Program-made: the position numbers and the translations under genes
Part shown: one piece after another, positions 39,033 to 49,191 of the stretch
Numbering within the stretch: the first letter of the stretch is position 1
How the letters are laid out: every line of letters begins with the position of its first letter
Assembly (NCBI RefSeq): GCF_014596445.1
Contig: NZ_MECL01000034.1
Span: forward strand, 1-64,000
Reading direction: 5' to 3'
DNA length: 64,000 nt
From: Streptomyces sp. CBMA29
GTDB taxonomy: Bacteria; Actinomycetota; Actinomycetes; Streptomycetales; Streptomycetaceae
The notes under the pieces: model-generated
The model's input: the letters and a program-made list of their open reading frames with translations, nothing else
Told to the model about the DNA's origin: nothing
Database searches by the model: none

Positions 39033-40517
39033 GTGTCACGCCTCACCCGAAATCCACGTCCCGGCGGGACAGCCGCAGGCCCCGCGCGCGCGTCCCGGCT
39101 CCGCAAGGCCGCGGTGTTCGGCCTGGTCACGGGACTGGCCGCCGCCGGCATCGCGCTGGGCACCGAGATCACCGCGGGCGCCGCGGTGCAGGGCAGCCTC
39201 CCCAGCGGGACCCAGCTCTACAAGGACCCCCAGTCCCAGGTCGCCCGCTGGGTCGCCGCGAATCCGGGCGACTCCCGGCAGCCGGTCATCTCGCGGCGGA
39301 TCGCCTCCCAGCCGCAAGCCGTCTGGTTCTCCAACTACCGCCCCGCCACGGTCACCAACGACGTCAAGGCGATCACCGGACCCGCTGCCGCCAGCGGACA
39401 GGTGCCGGTACTGGCCGTGTACGAGATCCCCAACCGCGACTGCGGCGGCGCCTCGGCCGGTGGCGCGCCGGACCTGGCCTCGTACGACGCCTGGGTGCGC
39501 AACTTCGCCGCCGGTCTCGGCAGCGAGCGGTCGATCATCATCCTGGAGCCCGACTCGATCGCCCTGACCACCTGCCTGTCCGCGCAGCAGCAGGCCGACC
39601 GGTTCGCCTCGCTCTCCCGGGCGGGCTCCGCCATCCACGCCGCCGCGCCCAACGCCAAGGTCTATCTGGACGGCGGCCACTCGGCCTGGAACAGCGCCTC
39701 GGAGCAGGCCAATCGGCTGCGCAGCGCCGGCATTCTGACCAATGCCGACGGGCTGTTCACCAACGTCTCCAACTTCAACACCACGTCGAACGAGGTCAAC
39801 TTCGCCAAGAACGTGCTGGCCGCGTTGGGCAATCCGGCCAATCTGCACGCCGTGGTGGACACCAGCCGCAACGGCAACGGTCCGGCCTCCGGCGGGGCGT
39901 GGTGCGATCCCTCCGGCCGGGCGATCGGCGCCTACCCGACGACCAGCACCGGGGACTCCGCCATCGACGCCTTCCTCTGGGTGAAGCCGCCGGGTGAGGC
40001 GGACGGCTGCGCGGGCGCCGCGGGTACCTTCCTGCCGGACGTGGCCTACGCTCTGGCCTCCGCCGGAGCGTCGGACCCGACCCCGCCGACCACCCCGCCG
40101 ACCACTGCTCCGCCGACGACCCCGCCGACGACTCCGCCCACCACCCCGCCGACGACTCCGCCGACCACCGCTCCGCCCACGACGCCCCCGCCGGCCGGTG
40201 CGGGCTGCGCTGTCAGTTACAAGATCGCCAGCGCTTGGACGGGCGGTTTCACCGCGGACGTGACCGTACGCAACACCGGCGGCAGCGCCGTCAACGGCTG
40301 GTCGCTCAAGTGGACCTTTCCCGGCGACCAGAAGATCACCAGCGCGTGGAACGCCGGCACCCAACAGTCCGGCGCGGCCGTGACAGCGACCGATCTGGGC
40401 TACAACGCGGTGGTCGCCGCGGGCGGCTCGACCGGCTTCGGTTTCCAGGGGACGGGCACCGGCACCTCCGCCCCCACCGCGTTCACGCTCAACGGCACTG
40501 CCTGCACGGTGTCCTGA
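39033..40517 (+). CDS. secreted GH6 endoglucanase / cellobiohydrolase with CBM2
   Basis: 494 residues; GTG behind GGAGGA. A long signal region ends near residue 51. The GH6 domain (about 53-350) has the acid Asp136 in YEIPNRDCGG and Asp174 in LEPDSIAL, plus WVKPPGEADG near the end. A Pro/Thr linker of repeated TPPT units leads to a CBM2 (about 393-494) with conserved Trp (SAWTGGFTADV, NGWSLKWTF). It cleaves cellulose outside the cell. The size of the catalytic domain favours an endoglucanase. A CebR box just upstream predicts induction by cello-oligosaccharides. Confidence 0.93.
   Translation: MSRLTRNPRPGGTAAGPARASRLRKAAVFGLVTGLAAAGIALGTEITAGAAVQGSLPSGTQLYKDPQSQVARWVAANPGDSRQPVISRRIASQPQAVWFSNYRPATVTNDVKAITGPAAASGQVPVLAVYEIPNRDCGGASAGGAPDLASYDAWVRNFAAGLGSERSIIILEPDSIALTTCLSAQQQADRFASLSRAGSAIHAAAPNAKVYLDGGHSAWNSASEQANRLRSAGILTNADGLFTNVSNFNTTSNEVNFAKNVLAALGNPANLHAVVDTSRNGNGPASGGAWCDPSGRAIGAYPTTSTGDSAIDAFLWVKPPGEADGCAGAAGTFLPDVAYALASAGASDPTPPTTPPTTAPPTTPPTTPPTTPPTTPPTTAPPTTPPPAGAGCAVSYKIASAWTGGFTADVTVRNTGGSAVNGWSLKWTFPGDQKITSAWNAGTQQSGAAVTATDLGYNAVVAAGGSTGFGFQGTGTGTSAPTAFTLNGTACTVS
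40072..40195 (+). repeat. Pro/Thr linker-coding tandem repeat (GH6)
   Basis: Imperfect units of ccgccgacca/ccccgccgac encode about 40 residues of TPPT repeats. This is a flexible linker, not a noncoding array. Confidence 0.8.
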
Positions 40518-40538
40518 CACACCATCCGCTCCCGTACG

Positions 40539-40570
40539 ACGGCCGGCCCGGTGACTTCCGGGCCGGCCGT
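40539..40570. terminator. bidirectional terminator between GH6 and GH62
   Basis: ACGGCCGGCCCG pairs perfectly with CGGGCCGGCCGT around an 8-base loop and is followed by TTT on the + strand. It begins 21 bases after the GH6 stop. Confidence 0.75.
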
Positions 40571-40591
40571 TTGACGCGGTGGCGGGGTAGG

Positions 40592-42049
40592 TCACCGTTG
40601 GAGGGTGAGGAGGCCCGGACGCCAGGGGAGTTGGTCGTAGGCGCCGCCCGCGTTGGGGTTCTTGCCCTGGTAGAGGAGTTGGAGGTTGCAGGGGTCGATG
40701 GTCATGGTCTGGTCGGGGTTGTCGCGGACGAGGTCGCCGTGGCTGATGTCGTTGGTCCAGGTGGCGCCGCTGTTGGCCTTGCCTGCGAAGGGGTTGTTCT
40801 CACTGGCGGCTTGGGGGGTCCAGGCGCCGTTGAGGCTGGTGGCGGTGAAGGAGCGGAAGTAGCGTCCGCCGGCGCCCATGGCCTCGACGATCATGAGGTA
40901 CTGGTTCTGGTTCTGCACCTTGTAGACCTGGACGGCCTCGAAGAGGTTGTTGGTGGAGTCGCTCATGACAGTGGTGTAGGAGGAGCCGAAGCTGCCGGGG
41001 AAGTTCCCGATGGGCATGCTGGCGCGGTAGATCTTGCCGTTGTCGCCGGCGAAGAACAGGTACATGTTCTGGCCGTCGGCGATGAGGGTCTGGTCGATGG
41101 GGCCGGTGCCCGAGTCGGGGAGGCTGCCGGTGAACAGGGCCTGGGGCGAGGACCAGCCGTTGGGGTTGGTGGGGTCTGTCGAGGTGCGGTAGATGAAGGG
41201 CCAGGCACCCCACTGGTAGGCGAGGATCCAGATCTTCTTGGGTGCGAAGTAGAAGAGCGTGGGTGCCACGGCGGACTGGCTCATCCCGGTCTGGCCGGCC
41301 GAGGCCATGTCGGACCAGTTCGTGAAGGGGCTGAACGCCATCGAGCCGTAGGAGGTTCCCGACACGTTGGAGGCGTAGACCAGGTGTTTGCCGTTGTAGA
41401 CCACGCTGGTGAAGTCCTTCAGGGACAACCATCCGTTGGCAGGCTGCGCCAACGCGCCCGTTGAGGACCACCGGTAGGTCGACGGGAGAGAACACGTACC
41501 GCTCGTCGGCGGTGTGGTCGGCGGTGTGGTCGGCGGTGTGGTCGGCGGTGTCGTGGGGGGAGTGGTGGGCGGGGTTGTCGGGGGAGTGGTCGGGGGCGTC
41601 GTGGTCGGCGGGGTGGTCGTGACGGCGCCGGTGCAGGTGGTGCCGTTGAGGGTGAACGCGGTGGGGACGGGGTCGGCGGCGCTGTAGGCGCCGTTGAAGC
41701 CGAAGCTGGTGGACGCGCCGGTGGCCAGGCCGCCGTTCCAGGAGGCATTGGTCACCGAGACCTTGGTGCCGGTCTGGGTGAAGGAGCCGCTCCACAGCTC
41801 AGTGATGGTCTGTCCGGTGGCGAAGGTCCAGGAGAGCTGCCAGGCGTTGATCGGCTCGCCCAGATTGATAACGCTCACATTCGCGCCGAAGCCGCCGGGC
41901 CACTCGTTGGTGACGCTGTAGTCGACGCGGCAGCCGCTGGCCGCCTGCGCCGAGGTCGCCACGAGCGAGATGCCCGCAGCGGCCAGCACGGTGGAGAGTA
42001 AGGCGATGAACAGGGACTTGTATCTTTTGAACGTGTGCGGGTGTTCCAC
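40592..42049 (-). CDS. secreted GH62 alpha-L-arabinofuranosidase with N-terminal CBM2
   Basis: 485 residues from GTG 42049, which has AAGGAG eight bases upstream; the GTG at 42058 is too close to that site. Signal peptide about 1-37. CBM2 is at 39-140, a TTPP linker at 143-183, GH62 at 186-485. The base Asp212 (SLKDFTS), Asp319 (GPIDQT) and acid Glu371 (NLFEAVQ) keep the GH62 spacing. It strips single arabinofuranose branches from arabinoxylan. Codon 17 is TTA (bases 42001-41999), so bldA may limit translation. A weak GATAACGCTCAC site lies inside the CBM2 code at 41867-41878. Confidence 0.94.
   Translation of the reverse strand: MEHPHTFKRYKSLFIALLSTVLAAAGISLVATSAQAASGCRVDYSVTNEWPGGFGANVSVINLGEPINAWQLSWTFATGQTITELWSGSFTQTGTKVSVTNASWNGGLATGASTSFGFNGAYSAADPVPTAFTLNGTTCTGAVTTTPPTTTPPTTPPTTPPTTPPTTPPTTPPTTPPTTPPTSGTCSLPSTYRWSSTGALAQPANGWLSLKDFTSVVYNGKHLVYASNVSGTSYGSMAFSPFTNWSDMASAGQTGMSQSAVAPTLFYFAPKKIWILAYQWGAWPFIYRTSTDPTNPNGWSSPQALFTGSLPDSGTGPIDQTLIADGQNMYLFFAGDNGKIYRASMPIGNFPGSFGSSYTTVMSDSTNNLFEAVQVYKVQNQNQYLMIVEAMGAGGRYFRSFTATSLNGAWTPQAASENNPFAGKANSGATWTNDISHGDLVRDNPDQTMTIDPCNLQLLYQGKNPNAGGAYDQLPWRPGLLTLQR
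41505..41625 (-). repeat. Pro/Thr linker-coding tandem repeat (GH62)
   Basis: Short units (ggcggtgtggtc and variants) encode about 40 residues of TPPT repeats between CBM2 and the catalytic domain. Confidence 0.8.
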
Positions 42050-42151
42050 GGAGCACACTCCTTGGACGAGGACGAACGCGCCAGTGCTGAGGGGTCGTCA
42101 GACCTCCGGCAGTGAACTGGGCGCTGTGGGACGACAGATACGCGCAGTGCC

Positions 42152-44557
42152 CTAACCGAGGGTCCACTGCTGGTTGCTCTGGCCGTTGCAGGTCCACAAC
42201 TCGACCAGGGCGCCGTTGCTCGTGGAGGAGCCGGTGACATCCAGGCACAGTCCGGACTGCACGCCGGTGACCGTGCCGTTCGCATTGAGCGTCCACTGCT
42301 GGTTGCTCTGGCCGTTGCAGGTCCAGATGGCGACCTTGGTGCCCGGTGCGGTGCCCTGGCCGCTGGCGTCCAGGCACATCGGGCTGCCGCCGTAGACCGT
42401 CAACTGTCCTGAGGACGTACGGGTGAATGCCTGGTTGGCCGCTCCGTTGCAGTCCCAGATCTGGGTCTGGGCGCCGGGCGTGGTGGTGGAGTTCGGCACG
42501 TCGAGGCACTTGCCCGCGCCCACCGCGTGCAGCGCTCCCGTGCTTCCCGTGCCCGTGCCGCTCGTCACGCCCGCCTGGGCGATCACCTGTTGGGCGTTCG
42601 ACGGCCAGTTGGTGCCGCTGACCTGGACGTTGCCGGTCAGGACGTTGTTGTGCGGCGAGCCGGTGGCTACCTGGGTCGCGCCGGAGTTGTACCAGTTGGT
42701 GTCGAAGGTGTTGTCGTTGGTGTTGTTGGAGCCGCCCGCGTTGGTGAAGGCCCACACACCGGAGTCCTGGATGACGTTGTTCTTGAGCGTGACGTAGCGC
42801 GAGCCCTCGTCGAGGTAGAGGCCCACGGTGTGCTGGTTGTCATAGACGTAGTTGTGGTCGATGGTCGTGCCGGGGTTGGCGGACAGGTTGTAGATGCTGC
42901 CGCCGTCGTGGAAGACCTTCTTCGTGCCGTGCACCGCGTTGTAGCTGACGACGGTGTTCTTGAGGGTCGTCGGTGTGGTGTAGACGGGCTGGTAGTTGTA
43001 CAGACCGCGGTTGCGGTAGTCCTGGCTGCCGCCGGAGTCGTTGGCGCCCCAGCCCCAGCCGATGTCTATACCGTCGTAGGCGAGGTTCGAGACCTCGTTG
43101 TGGCTGATGACGGCGTGGGTGACGTAGGTCGACAGGATGCCGGCCATGTCCTTGTAATCCTTGGCGACATCGGAGATCCGGTTGTTCTGGATGGTGATGT
43201 CCTGGTTGGTCATCGCCGTGTTGGACGGGTGGTGGGCGTCGGGCTGCACACCGCCGACCACGATGCCGGCGCCGGAGTCGTCGGTGAAGGTGCTGCCGGA
43301 GACGGTGACCGAGGACGCGCCGAGGCCGACTCCCGAGGCGTGGGCGTTGGCGTCGTTCCCGATGCCGAGGCCCACCTGGCCCAGGTGCGCGAAGGTGTCA
43401 CCGGTGAAGGTGATGCCGCGCGCCGCCGAGACCTGGACGGCCGCCGGCACCTGGCTCCAACTGTTGCGGGCCGCCTCGAACAGCGGGCATCCGGACTGGC
43501 AGGAGGTCATGAAGTCCGAGGGCTGGGTGAAGGTGCGGCCCAGGAAGGCCCCGCTCTGCTGGTCGGCGTAGCCGGTGGAGGTGCTGGGCTGGAGCCAGGT
43601 GGTGTGCTGGAAGGCGATGCCCTTGACGGTGATGTCGTGCGCGGGATCGCTGTAACTGCCGCCGATCTGGAGCAGAGAGGTCAGCCGCGGCAGCTCGATG
43701 TCGTGGGACGGCGGCGACCAGTTGGCGGGCGCTTTGTAGTAGAGCTGTCCGGCTTGCGGGTCGAGGTACCACTGGCCGGCGGTCTTCAGGAAGCTGTAGG
43801 AGTTCTCCAGTTGGAGACTGCCGCCGGCGAAGGGACTGGCGAGGGTGTCGTAGCCCCAGTTGTTGTTGTTCCAGGCCGGCTGCTGCATCGTGATGGTGCT
43901 GCCGCTGATGGACTGGACGGGAGCAAAGCGGTCGGTGAAGGAGTTCTGGCTCTCCAGCTCGATCCGATTCTGCTGCGGCAGCGTGGCCAGGTAGTTCAGC
44001 GCGGAGTTGACGATGGTCATCCCGCTGGCGGTGATCTTGACATCGCCGCGCGAGACGGGGATCGCCGCCCGCGGCGCCAGTGCGCCGTCGACGTACAGTT
44101 GCCGGGAGTCCGCTCCCGAGGGTACGGCGGCGGCGTAGATGTTGTTCGACGCGTCCTTCAGCGTCCACCCGGTCACCTGCTGACCGCCCGACAGCACCGG
44201 CTGCTGGCCCGAGGCCGCCTGCCAGATGACGGTGTGTCCGTTACGCCCGGAGTCGGCGCTGCCCAGCGCGAGCGGGGACGACATGCGGTACGTACCGCCC
44301 GCCAGTTCTACGACGACGTCGCCGCTCATGGACCCGCCGATGTTCGCCACGGAGGTCTTCGCCTGGGCCAGGGAGCAGGGCGCCGACGCGGAGCACGCGG
44401 TGCCGCTGCCGGTGGGGGACACGTAGAGCGTGGTCATGGTGGCCGCGTGCGACGTCACGGCCGGTGCGGCGAGGACCGCCCCGATGGCGAAGGCCGCGAC
44501 CAGGGCCGCTCTTTGTGGTCGGCCGCGATGCGGGCGCGGGCGGAGAGGAAAGATCAT
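42152..44557 (-). CDS. secreted right-handed beta-helix glycoside hydrolase-like protein (GH141-like) with CBM13
   Basis: 801 residues from ATG 44557. Signal peptide about 1-38. The body (about 40-665) is a parallel beta-helix, seen from repeated xxVxxNxIxx strands and motifs such as HDGGSIYNLS and VGLYLDEGSRYVTLKNN. The N-terminal part (LYVSPTGSGTACSASAPCSL, VELAGGTYRM) resembles GH141 and related pectate-lyase-fold hydrolases, which include an alpha-L-fucosidase and a xylanase. A three-repeat CBM13 ends the protein. The acidic residues of HDGG and LDEG are candidate catalytic groups. With two GH29 genes and a fucose operon nearby, a fucosyl or pectin side-chain substrate is attractive but unproven. 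Confidence 0.65.
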   Translation of the reverse strand: MIFPLRPRPHRGRPQRAALVAAFAIGAVLAAPAVTSHAATMTTLYVSPTGSGTACSASAPCSLAQAKTSVANIGGSMSGDVVVELAGGTYRMSSPLALGSADSGRNGHTVIWQAASGQQPVLSGGQQVTGWTLKDASNNIYAAAVPSGADSRQLYVDGALAPRAAIPVSRGDVKITASGMTIVNSALNYLATLPQQNRIELESQNSFTDRFAPVQSISGSTITMQQPAWNNNNWGYDTLASPFAGGSLQLENSYSFLKTAGQWYLDPQAGQLYYKAPANWSPPSHDIELPRLTSLLQIGGSYSDPAHDITVKGIAFQHTTWLQPSTSTGYADQQSGAFLGRTFTQPSDFMTSCQSGCPLFEAARNSWSQVPAAVQVSAARGITFTGDTFAHLGQVGLGIGNDANAHASGVGLGASSVTVSGSTFTDDSGAGIVVGGVQPDAHHPSNTAMTNQDITIQNNRISDVAKDYKDMAGILSTYVTHAVISHNEVSNLAYDGIDIGWGWGANDSGGSQDYRNRGLYNYQPVYTTPTTLKNTVVSYNAVHGTKKVFHDGGSIYNLSANPGTTIDHNYVYDNQHTVGLYLDEGSRYVTLKNNVIQDSGVWAFTNAGGSNNTNDNTFDTNWYNSGATQVATGSPHNNVLTGNVQVSGTNWPSNAQQVIAQAGVTSGTGTGSTGALHAVGAGKCLDVPNSTTTPGAQTQIWDCNGAANQAFTRTSSGQLTVYGGSPMCLDASGQGTAPGTKVAIWTCNGQSNQQWTLNANGTVTGVQSGLCLDVTGSSTSNGALVELWTCNGQSNQQWTLG

Positions 44558-44775
44558 GGTCCGCTCTCTTTCTGTGTGGGGGAAGGCGCGGTTCGCGTCG
44601 ACCGGACGATCGCCCTGCCGATGCGGTGACTCATCCATGGGCCAGGATCTATGGCATTCATGTCCTTGCTTGTGGAGCCCATGAATCAGTCTTATCCGCG
44701 ATAGAAGGCCGTGACAGCGCGCGTATGACGTGCCCACGAGGGCGTACGGGGAGAACCGGGTCTACGAACGCCGAA

Positions 44776-44790
44776 ATGAGACTGACACAT
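44776..44790. promoter_or_regulatory. ATGAGACTGACACAT motif, copy 1
   Basis: Shared exactly with 61478-61492. The flanks extend it into an inverted repeat, AATG...CATT, around the constant centre AGACTGACA. It lies about 220 bases upstream of the beta-helix gene. Confidence 0.5.
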
Positions 44791-44824
44791 TCAAGTGCCG
44801 ACCCTCAAGAGGTGCGTCACGGCG

Positions 44825-44854
44825 GGGCCGCCCGACCTGAGGGTCGGGCGGCCC
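44825..44854 (-). terminator. terminator of the GH12 gene
   Basis: GGGCCGCCCGACC pairs perfectly with GGTCGGGCGGCCC around TGAG, about 25 bases after the GH12 stop. Confidence 0.75.
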
Positions 44855-44878
44855 TGCTGCCGAGTGGCCGCGGCGAGT

Positions 44879-46042
44879 TCAGGAGCAGGAACTGCCGTTG
44901 AGGGTGAATCCGGCGGGAGGGGTGAAGGCGCCGGACGAGGTGCCCTGGAAGCCGAAGGACTGCGTACCGCCGGCGGGGATCTGCGCGTTGTAGGCGAGAT
45001 TCGAGGCGGTGACGGCGCCGGAGGAGGGGCTGACGTCGGCGTTCCACGCGCTGGTGATGCGCTGCCCTGAGGGAAGGGTGAAGCCGAGCCTCCAGCCGTT
45101 GACCGCGGCCGAGCCGGTGTTGGCCACGGTGATGTCGGCGGTGAAGCCGCCCGCCCAGGACTGCGGGGTGACGGTGACCTTGCAGGACGCGGACCCGGTA
45201 CCGCCGGTCGTACTCCCCGTCGTACCGCCCGTCGTACCGCCGGTGGTCGAGCCGCCGCCGATGTTCACCGAGGACGAGAAGGACGTCACCGCCAGCCCCG
45301 CGCCGTTCTGCCAGGGCTCGAAGCCGGCCTGGACGCTGGTGAGGTACCAGGAGTTCTGGGCCATCCCCCGGTTGATCGTCTCGTTGGCGAACGCCTTGAC
45401 GTCGAAGTCCCAGGTGCCGATCGGCGAGGGCGCCACGAAGGAGATGACGTCGTTGGAGCCGTTGTTGCCGGTCCACACGTCCCAACTGCGCCCGCCCACA
45501 CTCGCGGTGCCGACGCGGGAGCCGACCGGCTGGACAGGGCTGGTCTGGTTGTACCAGACCATGATCTCGGTCTTGTTGACGCCGTCCTTCCTGGGCGTCG
45601 GGTCGAGCCAGATGTCGTAGGCGGCGTCGTAGACGGCGTTTGCGACGTAGCCGAACGAGACACTCGTCGGCGCGCTGCTGATCGTGCTGAGCTGCGCGGG
45701 CAGATTGGTGCCCGGTGAGCAGTTGGTGTAGTGGCAGCCGTAGAAGACCGAGGGGTACGACTTGGGGCCGCCGTTGGTGGCGGTGCCGTCGGCCCGGGTG
45801 ATCTGGAAGCCGGTGCTCGTGACGTTGACGCACTGCGTCGCGGTGGTGCCCCAGCGGTTGTTCTGCACCACGTAACGGCCCTGAATGGTGGTCGAACCGT
45901 ACTGGTCGCAGATCTGGGTGTCGGCGTGGGCGGCCGGAGCGGCGGTCAGCGTGATGAGACCGCCGATGATGACGCCGAGCGCCACGACGGCTGAGAGCAC
46001 GGCCCTGCGGGTCGACCGGAAGGCTCGCTGAAGTGTCGGCAT
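44879..46042 (-). CDS. secreted GH12 endoglucanase with CBM2
   Basis: 387 residues; ATG 46042 with AAGGAG six bases upstream. Signal peptide about 1-40. GH12 covers about 41-262, with the nucleophile Glu159 (NKTEIMVWY) and acid/base Glu242 (AGFEPW), matching the spacing of the S. lividans enzyme CelB as I recall it. A Gly/Thr linker (STTGGTTGG repeats) leads to a CBM2 (about 285-387). It cuts beta-1,4-glucan in cellulose or xyloglucan. A perfect CebR box lies 73 bases upstream. Confidence 0.94.
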   Translation of the reverse strand: MPTLQRAFRSTRRAVLSAVVALGVIIGGLITLTAAPAAHADTQICDQYGSTTIQGRYVVQNNRWGTTATQCVNVTSTGFQITRADGTATNGGPKSYPSVFYGCHYTNCSPGTNLPAQLSTISSAPTSVSFGYVANAVYDAAYDIWLDPTPRKDGVNKTEIMVWYNQTSPVQPVGSRVGTASVGGRSWDVWTGNNGSNDVISFVAPSPIGTWDFDVKAFANETINRGMAQNSWYLTSVQAGFEPWQNGAGLAVTSFSSSVNIGGGSTTGGTTGGTTGSTTGGTGSASCKVTVTPQSWAGGFTADITVANTGSAAVNGWRLGFTLPSGQRITSAWNADVSPSSGAVTASNLAYNAQIPAGGTQSFGFQGTSSGAFTPPAGFTLNGSSCS

Positions 46043-46114
46043 GCTTGTCTCCTTCGACAGGCACGGAGGTGGGGGGAGAGGGAGCAGCGTGGAGCCTTGT
46101 CCACCAGGGAAAAG

Positions 46115-46128
46115 TGGGAGCGCTCCCA
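46115..46128. promoter_or_regulatory. perfect CebR operator TGGGAGCGCTCCCA
   Basis: All 14 bases match the known CebR/CelR consensus. It predicts repression of GH12 that is relieved by cellobiose-type inducers. Confidence 0.9.
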
Positions 46129-46346
46129 AAAGTCTCCGGACGCAGACCGTCGAAGTGGGCCGTTGACGCAGGCGACGGCGGCTCGACTACGTCGTGTCCA
46201 TGCCCGGTGCGCGAAACGTTGGCAAGTGTGCTCACACGGCGCCCGAAACGTCAACGCATGCGTCGCGGGGAGGATGCCTCGGTGCGCGGTGTCTTGACGC
46301 GTCCCGGTGGGCGTCCTAAGGTGCCGCGAAACGATCGCAGGACTTG

Positions 46347-46357
46347 CGAAACTTTCG
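46347..46357. promoter_or_regulatory. CGAAA-C-TTTCG xylanase-type palindrome
   Basis: A perfect palindrome of the kind long noted upstream of streptomycete xylanase genes (BxlR/XlnR-type box), 111 bases before GH10. Confidence 0.7.
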
Positions 46358-46363
46358 ATGATT

Positions 46364-47898
<1,535 letters not shown>

Positions 47899-47989
47899 TC
47901 CGGCAGTAGTGCCACCGCCCTCCGGCCTCTCGGCAGGCCGGGGGGCGGACCCCTGCCTCCGGACGCGGGCGGAAATGCGAGACGCTGGC

Positions 47990-48787
47990 TCAGCCGAACA
48001 CCCGCCGCTGGATCTCGCGGCGGTAGTCCTCCAGGGTCTGGTCCAGGTGAACGGTGGCCGCGTGCGCTGCCGCCTCCGGGTCACCGGCCTTGATCGCGTG
48101 GTAGATCGCCGCGTGCTCCGTCACCGCCTCCTCGGCGTGGCCGCCGACCGTACCGTGCAACCCGATGGTGCTGCACTGGCGTTGCAGCCGCCGTGCCTCG
48201 CGGACCGCGTCCACCAGAAACGGATTCTGCGAGGCCTTGGCGACGCTGAGGTGGAAGTCGTCGTCGCCGCGGTCGAACAGGTCGCGCCGGTCGGTCAGGT
48301 GACCCTGCCGACATGTCTCGGCGGCCGTTTCGATCGCCCGCAGGTCTGCCGGTGTCGCGCGGGTCGCGGCGAGTTGGCTGGCGGCGGCCTCCTGCACCCG
48401 GCGGAACTCGAACAGACGGTAGACGTGGTCGAGGTCGGTGGGCATGAAGAAGCTGCCCCACAGCGACGAGCCCAGCATGCCCTCGTCGTTCGCCACGAAC
48501 AGGCCACGGCCCTTCTGGGCCCGGATCCGCCCGATGGCCGAAAGGATCTTGACGGCCTCTCGCACCACTGTCCTGCTGGTGCCCAGCCGCGCGGCCAACT
48601 GGTTCTCGGTGGGCATGCGGTCACCCGGCTGCAACTGCAACTCGGCGATGAGCCGCAGGATTTCCTCGGCCACGCGTTCGTAACCGGGCCGATAGGCCGC
48701 GGTGTCCGGTGTCGATGCCGGTGCCTCCGCCGACGGTGATGCCGATGCCGAGCCGCCGGTCGTCGCAAGCACGGGGTTTCCGTCCAA
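47990..48787 (-). CDS. FadR/GntR-family transcriptional regulator (FadR-2)
   Basis: 265 residues from TTG 48787, which has AAGGAGG seven bases upstream; the ATG at 48880 lacks a ribosome site. After a low-complexity Ala/Ser/Pro tail of about 35 residues comes the winged helix (QPGDRMPTENQLAARLGTSRTVVREAVKIL, in two pieces around PTENQ) and the all-helical FCD sensor domain (DLFDRGDDDFHLSVAKAS, EHAAIYHAIKAGD). It diverges from the L-fucose operon and is its probable regulator, sensing fucose or fuconate. Confidence 0.9.
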   Translation of the reverse strand: MDGNPVLATTGGSASASPSAEAPASTPDTAAYRPGYERVAEEILRLIAELQLQPGDRMPTENQLAARLGTSRTVVREAVKILSAIGRIRAQKGRGLFVANDEGMLGSSLWGSFFMPTDLDHVYRLFEFRRVQEAAASQLAATRATPADLRAIETAAETCRQGHLTDRRDLFDRGDDDFHLSVAKASQNPFLVDAVREARRLQRQCSTIGLHGTVGGHAEEAVTEHAAIYHAIKAGDPEAAAHAATVHLDQTLEDYRREIQRRVFG

Positions 48788-49191
48788 CGACCCGCCTCCT
48801 TCGTCTCCGGTCGTCGGCCGCGCGGTACGCGGCCGGTCCGACGTCTCGCGGCAGCATACAACGGGCCGCAGCAGCGGCAATATGTGTAGGACTCATTGTC
48901 ACCTCCAGTCTGTCGCAAACTCCTATGAAATGGCCCATATGCAGCGAGTGTGCGTCCGTCACGTGAAAAGATCTTGGAAATAACCATGCTCATTCTGTTG
49001 ACGCCCCCGGGGTCGGGCGCTTGTTATATGTGATCAAAGCGCGATGCCGCTTCGCCTGAACAGCTCAGCTCGGGACGACTTCGTCCCGGCGGCCACGAAG
49101 CTCCCCCTTGTCCGCGCTCCCCTCCGGGAGCGCGACATCTCCAGGCCCGCGCCCAGTGGTGGTCCGGCCCTACGACGTAGTGGAGTTGATC
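48788..49191. other. divergent promoter region between FadR-2 and the L-fucose operon
   Basis: 404 bases, no gene seen. It is A+T-rich from about 48880 to 49050, contains CCCATATG at 48933-48940 and the promoter described at 48998. Confidence 0.5.
48998..49027 (+). promoter_or_regulatory. candidate promoter of the L-fucose operon
   Basis: TTGACG (48998-49003), an 18-base GC-rich spacer and TGTTAT (49022-49027). The leader to the first gene would be about 160 bases. Confidence 0.5.

Larger units (their letters stand above)
44558..44878. other. promoter region of the beta-helix gene plus GH12 terminator
   Basis: 321 bases, no gene seen. It contains the motif ATGAGACTGACACAT (44776-44790) and, at its right end, a perfect hairpin that ends the GH12 gene. 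Confidence 0.55.

Noticed and set aside
40072..41625. Short tandem repeats as CRISPR or regulatory arrays
   Set aside because: Both tracts are in frame and encode TPPT linkers between catalytic and CBM2 domains.
41867..41878. GATAACGCTCAC inside the GH62 gene as another operator
   Set aside because: Two differences from the consensus and no symmetry; mentioned in the GH62 entry but too weak to list as a site.
48890..48945. Partial resemblance (AGTCTGTC, CCCATATG) to the ATGAGACTGACACAT motif beside FadR-2
   Set aside because: Only fragments match and the spacing differs, so it cannot be used to assign FadR-2 as the regulator.
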